From contig NC_065921.1 in the NCBI RefSeq assembly GCF_024586455.1, positions 78,382,720 through 78,446,719 of the forward strand: a DNA stretch of 64,000 nucleotides, read 5' to 3'. Both the position numbers and the translations under genes were made by a program. Positions 12,380 through 21,775 of this stretch are shown in pieces. The notes below the pieces were generated by a model. That model saw only the letters and a list, made by a program, of their open reading frames with translations. It ran no database searches and had not been told where the DNA came from. Positions within the stretch are counted from its first letter, which is position 1. Each line of letters begins with the position of its first letter. This DNA is from Bactrocera neohumeralis (taxonomy: Eukaryota > Arthropoda > Insecta > Diptera > Tephritidae).

Positions 12380-12559
12380 TTGGTTTTGAAACTGTAAAAT
12401 TAGGAGATTTTTTTAAATTTATGTAAAAAATTTTATTATTTATTAAATTTAATTAATTAATTATTAATAATTATATTATATTTGATTAATTATTAATTAA
12501 AAAATTAAAATTTCATTACATTCAATGCAACTTTAATTATTAATTTCATTAATTTTAAT
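12380..12559. repeat. Degenerate AT-rich edge of the 225-bp array
   Basis: GAAACTGTAAAATTA at about 12,388, followed by TTTTTTTAAATTTATGTAAA and TAATTAATTA runs, resembles the array unit but is diverged and out of register. It looks like an eroded boundary copy. Confidence 0.5.
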
Positions 12560-13975
12560 TCAATTATAATTTAATAATTAATTTCAATTCAACTTTAATT
12601 ACTAATTTCATTAATTTTAATTCAATTATAATTTTATATAAATTATTTAAATAATTATATATTTTTGTTTGCAACTGTAAAATTATATATATATTTTTTT
12701 TAATTTCCGTAAAAAGTTTAATTAAATTTAATTAATTAGTAATTAATAGAATGTAATAACTACGTTTAATATAATAATATTGATTAAAAACTTAAAATTT
12801 CATTAATTTCAATTCAACTTTAATTACTAATTTCATTAATTTTAATTCAATTATAATTTTATATAAATTATTTAGATAATTATATATTTTTGTTTGCAAC
12901 TGTAAAATTATATAAATATTTTTTTTAATTACCGTAAAAAGTTTAATTAAATTTAAATAATTAGTAATTAATATAATTTAATAACTACGTTTAATATAAT
13001 AATATTAATTAAAAAATTAAAATTTCATTAATTTCAATTCAACTTTAATTACTAATTTCATTAATTTTAATTCAATTATAATTTTATATAAATTATTTAG
13101 ATAATTATATATTTTTGTTTGCAACTGTAAAATTATATAAATATTTTTTTTAATTACCGTAAAAAGTTTAATTAAATTTAATTAATTAGTAATTAATATA
13201 ATTTAATAACTACGTTTAATATAATAATATTATTTAAAAAATTAAAATTTCATTAATTTCAATTCAACTTTAATTACTAATTTCATTAATTTTAATTCAA
13301 TTATAATTTTATATAAATTATTTAGATAATTATATATTTTTGTTTGCAACTGTAAAATTATATATATATTTTTTTTAATTTCCGTAAAAAGTTTAATTAA
13401 ATTTAATTAATTAGTAATTAATATAATTTAATAACTACGTTTAATATAATAATATTAATTAAAAACTTAAAATTTCATTAATTTCAATTCAACTTTAATT
13501 ACTAATTTCATTAATTTTAATTCAATTATAATTTTATATAAATTATTTAGATAATTATATATTTTTGTTAGCAACTGTAAAATTATATATATATTTTTTT
13601 TAATTTCCGTAAAAAGTTTAATTAAATTTAATTAATTAGTAATTAATATAATTTAATAACTACGTTTAATATAATAATATTAATTAAAAAATTAAAATTT
13701 CATTAATTTCAATTCAACTTTAATTACTAATTTCATTAATTTTAATTCAATTATAATTTTATATAAATTATTTAAATAATTATATATTTTTGTTTGCAAC
13801 TGTAAAATTATATATATATTTTTTTTAATTTCCGTAAAAAGTTTAATTAATTTTAATTAATTAGTAATTAATATAATTTAATAATTACGTTTAATATAAT
13901 AATATTAATTAATTAACTAAAATTTCATTAATTTGAATTCAATTTTAATTATTAATTAAATGTAATTAAAGTTTT
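12560..13975. repeat. 225-bp AT-rich tandem satellite, about six units
   Basis: The marker GCAACTGTAAAATTATAT begins at 12,671, 12,896, 13,121, 13,346, 13,571 and 13,796, with exactly 225 bp between successive copies. Units differ by only a few substitutions (for example TTTAAATAATT against TTTAGATAATT). The sequence is almost entirely A and T, made of AATTAATT and TTTCATTAATTT motifs, with one GC-containing landmark (ACTACGTTTAATA) per unit. There is no coding content. Uniform spacing and high identity suggest recent unequal exchange. Confidence 0.95.
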
Positions 13976-14229
13976 TTTGTTCATATTTTTTTTTTTTAAA
14001 CTGTAAAGTTATGTGAGCTTCAAAACTGTATATGTTGAAAAAATATTTCTGTATTTTCGAAAATTATTTTATTTTTAAAATATTTTATATATTCTCAAAT
14101 AAAATGTTTAAGTTTGTTTTGACATATATTTTTAAATATTTTTTTTTTAATTATATTATTTTTATTATATAAATTGGGTCATACTAATAAAATCAAATGG
14201 ATGAAAGCCAGCAGGATGTTATGTGTTTG
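13976..14229. repeat. AT-rich transition sequence
   Basis: Contains a diverged trace of the 225-bp unit (TTAAACTGTAAAGTTAT near 13,996), then T-rich DNA. The phrase AGCAGGATGTT at about 14,211 recurs at 15,480 with similar flanks (CAAATGGATGAAAGCC against CATATGGATTAAGGTC). Confidence 0.5.
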
Positions 14230-14625
14230 TTCTTTGAGGTTTATTTTACAGGGTCAATGATCGCTGTGTTTATACTATGAGGTTATTGGTCTTATTGTTT
14301 ACATTTTTCCGAGTTCAATGACCTTTTTGTTTACATTTAGCCGAGACAACAACCTTTGTTCTCCTTTTATGAGGTAAATGAACCTTTAGCCAAGTCCACA
14401 ACCTTTGCTTACATTTGAGGTCACTAACCTTTTGTTTACATTTGATAAGGTCAAAAACCCCTTTGCTTACACTAAGGGATCATTGACCTCATTGTTTACA
14501 TTTTTCCGTGGTCAATGACTACTTTGTTTACCTTTTATGAGATCAATGACGCTTTTGTTTACATTTAGCCACGCCCACAACTTTTGTTTACTTTTAACCA
14601 AGTCTGCAACCTTTGTGGTAAAATT
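14230..14625. repeat. Degenerate short tandem array with TTGTTTACATTT core
   Basis: At least eight imperfect units share a core TTGTTTACATTT, preceded by AATGACCTTT or CAACCTTT and followed by AGCC, TCCG or ATGAGGTCA. Spacing is irregular, about 35-60 bp. No protein reading is plausible. Confidence 0.7.
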
Positions 14626-14699
14626 GTTTCATTTGATTAGATATCTTCATGACATTTGACATGGTTATTGTCTAAGGAAATTCAATTTTCGAAGAAATG

Positions 14700-15110
14700 G
14701 TTTTGATTCAAATTGCATCATATCGCGGCGTGAGAATCACCTGAGCACTGGCAAGGAATGGAGCCTGCTTTTCTTTTCCTTGTGACTTCCTAAAATTCCC
14801 CTTCTACGATTTCCAAATCAGATCACTTCGCATCGTGAGAGTCATCTAAGAAATGGCCAGGCACAGGGCCTACTTTACTGTTATATAGCCAGCTGACAGA
14901 CAGCTTCCTCTAAAGTCACCTTGTGATTTCCACATCAAATTACATCTAGGTACGAGCGTCCCCCCAACAATGACCGGTGCCTGTTTTGTTTATATAGAGC
15001 TAGCAGGCAGAGAACTTTAAAATCTCACATGAGCCAACGTCCCTTGAAGTCACCTAGTGACTTCCACATCAAATCACATCGACGCACGAGACTCACCTAA
15101 ACACTGGTCA
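14700..15110. repeat. Diverged tandem repeat of about 117-134 bp
   Basis: TTCCAAATCAGATCACTTCG at 14,811, TTCCACATCAAATTACATC at 14,928 and TTCCACATCAAATCACATCG at 15,062 each precede a CGTGAGA/CGAGCGT/CGAGACTCACC segment and a GGCC/GGTGCCTG/TGGTC segment. A fourth, more diverged unit starts near 14,707. Confidence 0.7.
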
Positions 15111-15670
15111 TGTATGTATGCAATAAATAATAAGTCAGAAAGGGCTAAGTTTGTGTGCAACCAAATATTTTATACTTGCAAGAATCTTAGCCAGGGAAAT
15201 ACCTTAAGTTGTAAAACTTCAACCAGAGGATAGGAATCTAAACAATTTTATACATACATAACTCTATATAACTCATACACTGACTGGCCATGTCGGTATA
15301 AGATTTGTTAGAAGAACGAAAATCATTATACATAGTATATGGGAGTTGAGGTAATATCCACCTAATTTTTATCTATTTTTGCTAATACCATATACTATCA
15401 TCATGCCACATACAACAAACATTTTCAGTGGGTTTCATTAAGTACCTCACATACAATCATTAATCATATGGATTAAGGTCAGCAGGATGTTCGAAAATCC
15501 TGATAATATTTATATGGTGTCTAGGTCAATCTTTCACCCAATTGTATCTATTTTAGGTACAAAGATACAATGTTATGAAAAAACAGGTTCTGACTTTTCA
15601 TTGAGATAACTCAAATATTTGGCCGATATATGCAGTAAAAAGTCACCCGGAAGTTCGAAAATCTTTATAA
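15111..15670. repeat. Probable dispersed repeat, family unknown
   Basis: Contains blocks such as ATTTCAGTGGG-like DNA, GTAAAAAGTCACCCGGAAG, TTCGAAAATCCTGATAAT and TTCGAAAATCTTTATAATG, the last two about 155 bp apart. No ORF or terminal inverted repeat could be defined. Confidence 0.35.
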
Positions 15671-15699
15671 TGCAAATAAAAAATGAAAAAAAAAAAATC

Positions 15700-16260
15700 C
15701 GATTTTTATTTATTTTTTTTTTTATTTATTTTTAATATTACACACACAAATACTAACATTGAGAGAAAAATATATTAGATAATATTCGATATATATGTAT
15801 AATCTCTTTATATAATAATCCTCAGTTTATTTTTATACATTTTCAAGTCATTGCCTCGTTGTCATTTCTTTGCTTATTTCCTTTCACTCAATTTTCATTT
15901 TTTCCAACTATAGGTACTATATTTTCTCGGTTTACTTTCACGTGTCCTTTATTCAACATTATTTTCCTAAATTTCCCCTTCTACGACTGCTTTACATAAC
16001 CTCTCCTTAATGCCTTCCTCTCCGTTTCATTTAATTCTTCTAGTTTCCTTTCACTTTATGTTTGTTTTTCATTAAAATTTCCCTTCCACAACTTTTTTAT
16101 CATAACCTCTTCTTAATGTCTTCTTCTCTGATTTCATTTATACTTTTAGTATCCTTTCACTTTTTGTTTATTACTCATTTTTTTCCTTAACTTTTCTAGC
16201 TATTATTTGTATTTCTCAAACTCTCTTTCATATACAGATCTTCCACACCGAACTCCCATC
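15700..16260. repeat. T/C-rich DNA with a 107-bp tandem duplication
   Basis: CATTTAATTCTTCTAGTTTC at 16,028 and CATTTATACTTTTAGTATC at 16,135 start two homologous segments containing CCTTTCACTTT and TTCCCTTCCACAACT/CCCCTTCTACGACT, a period of about 107 bp. The block lies just downstream of the receptor stop codon and may overlap its 3' UTR. Confidence 0.5.
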
Positions 16261-16330
16261 ATAACCTGTTTTTCCTTTGTATGACTATATTTTCATCAGT
16301 TCCGCAATCCCTATGCGATATGCTTGCCTT

Positions 16331-17524
16331 TTATATTTCCATTCTTTCCATCATCCGTTTCGTTCGTGTCATCAAATCTTGTTGCTTACGCCTCCAGGCT
16401 TTTCTCAACCGCAAAATGATTCTCGAACCGTAGATCTCCTGCCGTCTCCAAATGATCCACTCGCCCACAAAAGCAACCACTGCTAGAAGCCAACCCACAA
16501 ACAATATATAGAATCCCAATGTAAAATGTGCCAAACTCAAAGGCAGCTGAGTCATAACAGTCTCGTCGCTTAGTTGAAATTTGGCTGCAGGTTTAACATT
16601 CGCCAACCAATAATTGACCAAACCGGATTCTTGCAATTCCATCATGACCATTTGTAACATCCTCTTGAAAGGCAAATGTTTTTTCAACGCAAAATATTGT
16701 GGTATGTTGGGCGTACACAAATTTCCAGAGGTTATACGAAACACAGGGAGTTGTAAATGCTTTTGTCGCTTTTCATACCACAACCACTTGTCGCTAGTTA
16801 TTACGTAGGCAAAGGAGATATTTCCATTCATATTCTCAATTGCTGAGGTGCCCTTTCCAATATTAAATACACGCGACATGAGTGATTCCGGTAACAATTT
16901 GGCTACGAAATAAAGTTGTCTTTCGATTTCCGTTACAGCTATCATTAAATCGGTTTTAAGCAGATCCTCAGGCGTGCGAACGGCTGGCATGCGAACGCGC
17001 GCGCTAAACAGCGAGGTCAAACTACCTTCATAAACGTTCACGATTACTAGGAAAAGACCACCGAAATAAATTAGAAATACACCTCTTGTGACACCTCTAA
17101 TACCGGGCAGAGACACGGGATGTGCCAGAAACAATTTCAAAACAAATAATATATGTAGCATAAGATCGCGATTACGATTATATATGCATTGAATGGCGAT
17201 GACTAATATAAGGATTATAAGCATATGATAACCAAGCAGTTGCCAGGTGAGAATATCGAAAGGATACAATATATACCAACTCAACGGTATGCTAGACTCG
17301 ATGGGTACCATTACGCAAGCCTTTGGTTGTAATATCGGGTAACTGGGTTCCATAGCAGGATTGATTAGATCGGTGCGTAAGACTAGATTAGCTGTGAAAT
17401 CAAGATTATCTTCTGTCGACTTACTCATTGGATAATCCAAAGTTGTGTACGTGCCATTAACACGTTTCATGAAGAGGTCTAGCACATGCCTAATAAGACC
17501 ACGCAATTCAGTGCGATTGTTCGC
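16331..17524 (-). CDS. Ionotropic receptor, exon 3: ligand-binding and channel domains
   Basis: This is the last and largest exon (397 codons plus stop) of a divergent chemosensory ionotropic receptor. IRs are insect relatives of ionotropic glutamate receptors; they form ligand-gated cation channels in sensory-neuron membranes. On the minus strand the exon opens after a TTTGTCCATAG acceptor at 17,525-17,526 and reads ANNRTELRGLIRHVLDLF. Counting the three-exon protein, M1 lies near residues 335-356 (LIILILVIAIQCIY). The pore loop and M3 lie near 385-412 and end YEGSLTSLF, the position of the glutamate-receptor SYTANLA gate. An S2 lobe carries ELQESGLVNYW, and a last membrane helix lies near 575-597 (FYILFVGWLLAVVAFVGEW). 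A basic tail of about 42 residues follows. The frame is intact. It is too divergent to assign to a named IR by eye, but clearly belongs to the divergent IRs and not to the IR8a/25a co-receptors. Confidence 0.9.
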   Translation of the reverse strand, partial: ANNRTELRGLIRHVLDLFMKRVNGTYTTLDYPMSKSTEDNLDFTANLVLRTDLINPAMEPSYPILQPKACVMVPIESSIPLSWYILYPFDILTWQLLGYHMLIILILVIAIQCIYNRNRDLMLHILFVLKLFLAHPVSLPGIRGVTRGVFLIYFGGLFLVIVNVYEGSLTSLFSARVRMPAVRTPEDLLKTDLMIAVTEIERQLYFVAKLLPESLMSRVFNIGKGTSAIENMNGNISFAYVITSDKWLWYEKRQKHLQLPVFRITSGNLCTPNIPQYFALKKHLPFKRMLQMVMMELQESGLVNYWLANVKPAAKFQLSDETVMTQLPLSLAHFTLGFYILFVGWLLAVVAFVGEWIIWRRQEIYGSRIILRLRKAWRRKQQDLMTRTKRMMERMEI

Positions 17525-17702
17525 CTATGGACAAAGCAGTTTCAATGTAGAATGATGTATTATTTGAGTTATCGAAGTCTAAAGCTAAACACATAGTGAG
17601 GTGTGTGACTAAGAGGAACAAAGAAAAACTTCTGGAACCAGTGGGAATGAGCTAAATACTAGAAACAAAGAAAAACGGTTGTTAGGTCTAACGGCGTTAG
17701 AT

Positions 17703-18171
17703 CTCCGTAAAAACCGCCCTTGGCCGGATAAAATCTGGTTCAATTCCGGTAAGAAAGAACCGGCTGCTATGAGAATCGCAAGGAACAAGCAAGGAGCTCG
17801 AGTTGCCGCAGAAACGAGAGTGTTTTGTGGAAATCGCAAGAAGCAAGCAAGGAGCTCGAGTTGCCGCAAGAAACGAGAGTGACCTTTGCGCAGCTTCGTT
17901 CTGCATACTGTAGCAACTTAAACTCCTACATATCCAGAATAGACCCTGACATATCAAACATATGTCCAGCGTACAATGAGTGCCCGCATGACACTAACCA
18001 TTTCTTTGCATGTTCTGCTAACCCTACACAGCTGACACCCTTCTCCCGTTGGTCCGAACCCCTTGGAAACAGCACGTTTCCTGGACCAACTGTTGGATGA
18101 CGTCGATAACAACTTATGTAATTCTTACCATCTCAAAGGGGGTTAGGTCCCCGTTACAACAACAACACCAA
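17703..18171 (+). mobile_element. Jockey-type LINE 3' end inserted in IR intron 2
   Basis: CGTTAGAT at 17,695-17,702 and 18,172-18,179 flanks the segment as an 8-bp target duplication. Plus-strand codons give QLRSAYCSNLNSYISRIDPDI, then CPAYNECPHDTNHFFACSANP and LTPFSRWSEP, the Cys/His-rich ORF2 C-terminus of a Jockey-like LINE. It ends with GTTACAACAACAACACC. It is 5'-truncated, opposite to the receptor gene, and internally carries a tandem duplication (GCAAGCAAGGAGCTCGAGTT around 17,787 and 17,843). The right-hand junction lies only a few bases from the proposed exon 2 donor. Confidence 0.85.
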
Positions 18172-18181
18172 CGTTAGATAC

Positions 18182-18307
18182 ACTTGGGCTCAATAACTCT
18201 TTGAGCAAGTCTTCAGTATCTTTTTCCTGCAATATACTTTGCGCCTGAAGGTATTCGATAAATGAAGGATTTATCAAAACTATGCTTAGAGGCTTGATAA
18301 TATGTAC
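18182..18307 (-). CDS. Ionotropic receptor, exon 2
   Basis: This is a predicted 42-codon internal exon of the receptor, minus strand, phase 0 at both ends. It starts after the AAAG acceptor at 18,308-18,309 with VHIIKPLSIVLINPSF and ends ELLSPS before a GTATCT donor at 18,180-18,181. Joining it to exons 1 and 3 keeps one open frame and gives 639 residues, the usual IR length. It would belong to the extracellular region between the N-terminal part and the first ligand-binding lobe. The acceptor lacks a strong pyrimidine tract and the donor is non-optimal. An alternative donor would extend the exon by reading across what was originally contiguous sequence (residues AVRPNNRF at about 17,675-17,698) before the LINE inserted; in that case the LINE would disrupt the coding sequence. 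Confidence 0.6.
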
Positions 18308-18394
18308 CTTTCGATCGTCCGTTTGGTAGCGCTGAGTTTTGCTAAACTAGAATGGACGTACGGAAATTATGAAACTGTAAGATCAGACATCGTA

Positions 18395-18535
18395 TGGATG
18401 AAAACACTCCAGCTCCAGTATTCGACGCAGTACCCGCCGGAGGGAGCAGAAGAAGAGGAAAATCTCTACTCCGTTGGAGAGATCAAGTGGAGAATTGCAA
18501 ACTCCCTGATTCGTGCTGAGTTACCTCGAGCTCCA
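18395..18535 (+). mobile_element. RTE LINE 3' fragment in IR intron 1
   Basis: GGATGAAAACACTCCAGCTC, followed by CGCAGTACCCGCCGGAGG and CTCCGTTGGAGAGATCAAG, is the same conserved ORF2 end as the minus-strand copies at 35.2 and 53.5 kb, which read RRRGRPPLRWKNQVEKD. It is antisense to the receptor gene and adds length to its first intron. Confidence 0.7.
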
Positions 18536-18610
18536 TTCTTCGCTCCAACCACTACCTAGTTCAGCTTCCTCATCATGTGTTTAGCTTAAGGGTCTTTTGA
18601 ACGTACTCAC

Positions 18611-19210
18611 CACTTGTTTGTAAAGTATCGGTGGATCGTTGAAATAACTCAAATGAAACTTATAACCGTAGACATTCCTTTCTTTTTGCCAAGCAAAACC
18701 GCTGAAGTTTCTCGGATCCACAGCGATTATCTGCATTTTAGGGTAAGCTATAGTCGTGCGTACCGCCATTGTGTTATTCACAGGAAACATTACAATCGTA
18801 TTGAGCATATTTAATTGTCTAAAATAGTGGAAGAATCTTAACTGCACATCCAGCCGTGGTACCGTTTGGCTAAGAAAAACCATCGGTATGAAGTAATGAC
18901 GATGTAAACTTTCTGCGACTAATGACCATGTCCGCGATTTATCGAGCTTTTCCATGAAGATCAAAGCGATGCTTTTCTTATTCATAATCTCTTGTACATT
19001 TGGTGTTGCCACATTTTTCACAATAACCTGCGGTATATGTAAACGTTGATGGAGCTCTTGTATGACGCCGTCGCTAGCGAATTTATTCGTTTTGAAGATT
19101 ATTATGCTATCCAAGGGTTTCACAGTGCTCCGATATGCCACAAAGTCAATGACGAGGCTGTAGTTGGTCACCAACGAGGTGAGACATATTAGAAACTTGC
19201 AATGCTGCAT
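18611..19210 (-). CDS. Ionotropic receptor, exon 1: signal peptide and N-terminal extracellular region
   Basis: This is the first exon (200 codons) of the receptor. The start chosen is the ATG at 19,210, reading MQHCKFLICLTSLVTNYSLV, because it gives a hydrophobic signal peptide. The open frame extends 59 codons further upstream, but that extension has no IR-like features. The exon ends YFNDPPILYKQV at a strong donor GTGAGTACGT (18,610 downwards), phase 0. The content is typical of divergent IR N-terminal regions: alternating short helices and strands, with SIIIFKTNKFASDG, ALIFMEKLDKSRTWSL and FPVNNTMAVRTT. No glutamate-receptor-type amino-terminal domain is present, as expected for divergent IRs, which have short extracellular regions. 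Confidence 0.85.
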
Positions 19211-19232
19211 TTTGAGCTGGCTGAATGTTGTA

Positions 19233-19238
19233 GACTGA
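19233..19238 (-). promoter_or_regulatory. Possible initiator (TCAGTC) for the IR gene
   Basis: The minus strand carries CAGTCAGTCTAC 23-28 bases before the chosen ATG, matching the arthropod initiator core TCAGTY. There is no good TATA box at -30, although CTTAATTAAG lies about 34 bp upstream. Speculative; it would imply a very short 5' UTR. Confidence 0.2.
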
Positions 19239-19239
19239 C

Positions 19240-19830
19240 TGCGTGTGAGCCTATGAGCGTTAGGCTTAATTAAGGCGTGTTGTATGCGGGCAAGTTTAAT
19301 TGAAACATCGCCTATATTTGCTTGGCTGCAAAGCGTATTTGATTTGCGAGCGATTGTTATCAAAGCGCAAATATTGTTGATCAACAATATATTTGTCTGT
19401 TTGAGTATGTGGGGCGCGAGTAGTCGTTCTTATGGAGTAAAATTTTGAGGTTAGTAAAAGAAGCGTCTGATTTAGCCGGGCAGTGATTTTTAATTAGCTT
19501 TTTCTTTTAGGTAAATATTAGGAACTCTTTATCTAGATAACGATTTAATATTGCTATTAATTAGAGCTAATATTACAAATAGATATTCTAGACATTTTTT
19601 GACGCTCGCTGTTGTAGACACGATTTTAATAGACTAATATTTCTATAGCCATTTTTTATTTGACAGAAAGTGGCATTCCAAAGGCTCATAATTCTTCTGT
19701 AAGCACCCGTAATTCGAGCGCCGTGTGCTATTATTGAACAAAATATCACAACTGTATAGCTTATAACTTTGAACCACTATGGTGAGTAGTTAACAATGGT
19801 TTACAAGACAGATTTTCTTATATAAATATT
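19240..19830. other. Upstream flank of the IR gene; no gene recognised
   Basis: AT-rich sequence between the receptor start and the Tc1-like element. It would hold any receptor promoter. No further exon or repeat family was identified. Confidence 0.4.
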
Positions 19831-21096
19831 TGGGTAATCCATTTCGAGGTTCTCTATTTTTTTAAGGAAAAAACACGGAAACTTCAAATTTAATGCCGAA
19901 TTTTTATTATCATAGAAAAGAACCTTCCTTGGCATTTATTTTTTGAAGATTACCTCCTTCAAATGTTGCCCGCGGCTACGTCTCAGATGTTCCATACGTT
20001 GAGTCCAATTTTCGTTGACTTGTTTAAGCACTGCGACTAGTAACTAGCGATTGATACACGTAATGTTTTGCTCCAAGGCCTGAATCGTAGCGGGACACAC
20101 AGACTTTAGACTTTACATATCTCCACACGAAAAAGTTCAACGATGTGACGTTACACGATCCTGATGGCCAATCAACGTGCCCAAAACGTTAAATTATCTA
20201 CTCCCCGAAGTGTTCTCTCAATAAATCCATTGTAAGATGCGAAGTGTTGGAAGTGCCGACTTCTTGTAGAAACCAAATGTCGCCAAGATTCCGAGCTTCA
20301 ATTTCAGTCATCAAATAGTCAGTATCATGGGGCGATAACGGTCGCCATTGACGGTTACGTTCTCAACGACATTATTTTTGAGGAAATATGTATCGATGTT
20401 ACCACCGGCCCACAAATCACACCAAACCTTTGTTTTTTTGGATGAAATAGTAGATCTTGAATTTTTTCAGGTTTCTCTTCGTCCCACATGCGGCAATTTT
20501 GTTTGTTTACATACCCATTGAGCCAGAAATGAGCCTCATCGCTGAACAAAATTTGGCTCGAAAACGTTGGATCTTCTTGGAACTTTTCATGAGACCTAGA
20601 GCTAAGCGATGTCGCTTGGCAAGGTCGAGCGATTTCTGTTCTTGCACAAGCTGTACTCGTATTCTGTACGCTTTCAATTCAAGATCTGTATGTAAAATGC
20701 GCCAAGTCGTTCCATACATCAGTTCCAGTTGCTGCAAACGGCGCCGAATCGACTCTCCACGGTCTTCTTGTACACTCTCAGCTGCTATATTTTCTTCACT
20801 ACGTACTGGACGTGTTCTATTCGGTCGAATATTATCTAATAATAAATGCAGGATCTCAAGATGACTGATGGTGTTGCGAATAGTACGCTCCGTAAGCCGT
20901 TTATTTTGACCAAGAGTTGAGTGAGGCTCGCGAAATACATTCGTCAATTTTCGAAATAAAGTTGAACGATTTGTCTTTCCTTAAAGAAAATGCCAAAGAA
21001 AACTGAACAAAAATAACATGACAGCTTGAGACGACTCACGCGTGATCTTCCAAAAAAAGGTTATTGAAAAAAGTATCTCCACTTGCATCACTTGTT
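19831..21096 (-). mobile_element. Tc1-like DNA transposon, full length but inactive
   Basis: This is the longest copy of the family, about 1.27 kb. The terminal inverted repeats read GGGTAATCCATTTCGAGGT on the left and, on the minus strand, GTGATGCAAGTGGAGATAC on the right. Minus-strand codons 20,947-20,507 encode the helix-turn-helix region (NKRLTERTIRNTISHLEI, then NIRPNRTRPVRSEENIA, RGESIRRRLQQLEL). A frameshift follows, and 20,549-20,355 gives the start of the DDE domain (FSDEAHFWLNGYVNKQNC). The first catalytic Asp is intact at 20,538-20,540, but the second (LQEVGTS instead of QDG) and third (CNVTSLNFF) are replaced, with stops between. The transposase is dead. Confidence 0.9.
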
Positions 21097-21775
21097 ACTT
21101 TGTGAGAGAGTGCAGTTCATCTTTTACCGATGCTAACATAACTTAATGAGTTTAGCTCATGGTTCGAAACTTTACTATAATAATAAATTGAAATGGGTCG
21201 TGTCTTGGCTAAGAGTAAACATTTTCAATAAAGAAAAAATTAAAAAAAAAATAGTCAGAACATTCAGGTGATCTTGATTTTGAATAATAATCACACACAA
21301 GTTATCAATGTAAGGGATCACCTAGAAGTTAGTGATGTAGATTGGCAAATTGAATCTCTCTCTTACATAAATGATAAGCGCGACGAACTGAGTTGATTTA
21401 ACCATGACCGGACGGCTGTAGATACGCGAACTAGTCCCTCAGTTTTTGAGATATCGATCAGAATATTAGTACACGTGTTTTGATCTCAAAGAAGTTGCAC
21501 ATTTGTCGGAATCGCAGATATATGACCACTATAGCATGAAGCTGTCATACAAACTGATCAAACTGAACCAAGTCCCTGTATGGAAAACTTTTTTATTAGA
21601 CAAGATATCCTCGCTAAATTTGGCATGGACTAATATGCAGAGCAACGCTAATGACACTGACCTCACAAAAACAACATAAAGAGCTTTTGATACACTTTTA
21701 TGTTAAGAGAAATGTACATTTGAAGGGTGTTATAGCTTCGGTGAAGCCGTAGTTAACATTTCTTTGTTTTCTTTT
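21097..21775 (+). repeat. Dispersed 153-bp-module repeat, copy D, with Tc1-adjacent flank
   Basis: Starts at the Tc1-like terminus with sequence shared with 9545-9906 (reverse complement). It continues through GAACTAGTCCCTCAGTTTTT, GAGATATCGAT, GACCACTATAGCATGAAGCT, CAAACTGATCAA and CCTGTATGGAAAACTTTTTT. It ends at 21,735-21,760 with GCTTCGGTGAAGCCGTAGTTAA. This is the most complete copy and defines the 5'-to-3' order. Confidence 0.75.

Noticed and set aside
12380..14180. Mitochondrial control-region or replication-origin-like AT DNA
   Set aside because: Flanked by nuclear transposons and repeated at exact 225-bp spacing; it is a satellite, and no mitochondrial genes are adjacent.
17722..17745. 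Pol III B box (GGTTCAATTCC) suggesting a tRNA or SINE
   Set aside because: No cloverleaf or properly spaced A box was found, and the segment lies inside the Jockey-type insertion; a chance match is likely.
18302..18559. 85-codon plus-strand frame in the receptor intron
   Set aside because: It is an out-of-frame reading of an RTE LINE tail inside intron 1.
19211..19387. Upstream 59-codon extension of receptor exon 1
   Set aside because: It would place the hydrophobic signal segment internally; the internal ATG at 19,210 gives a proper signal peptide.
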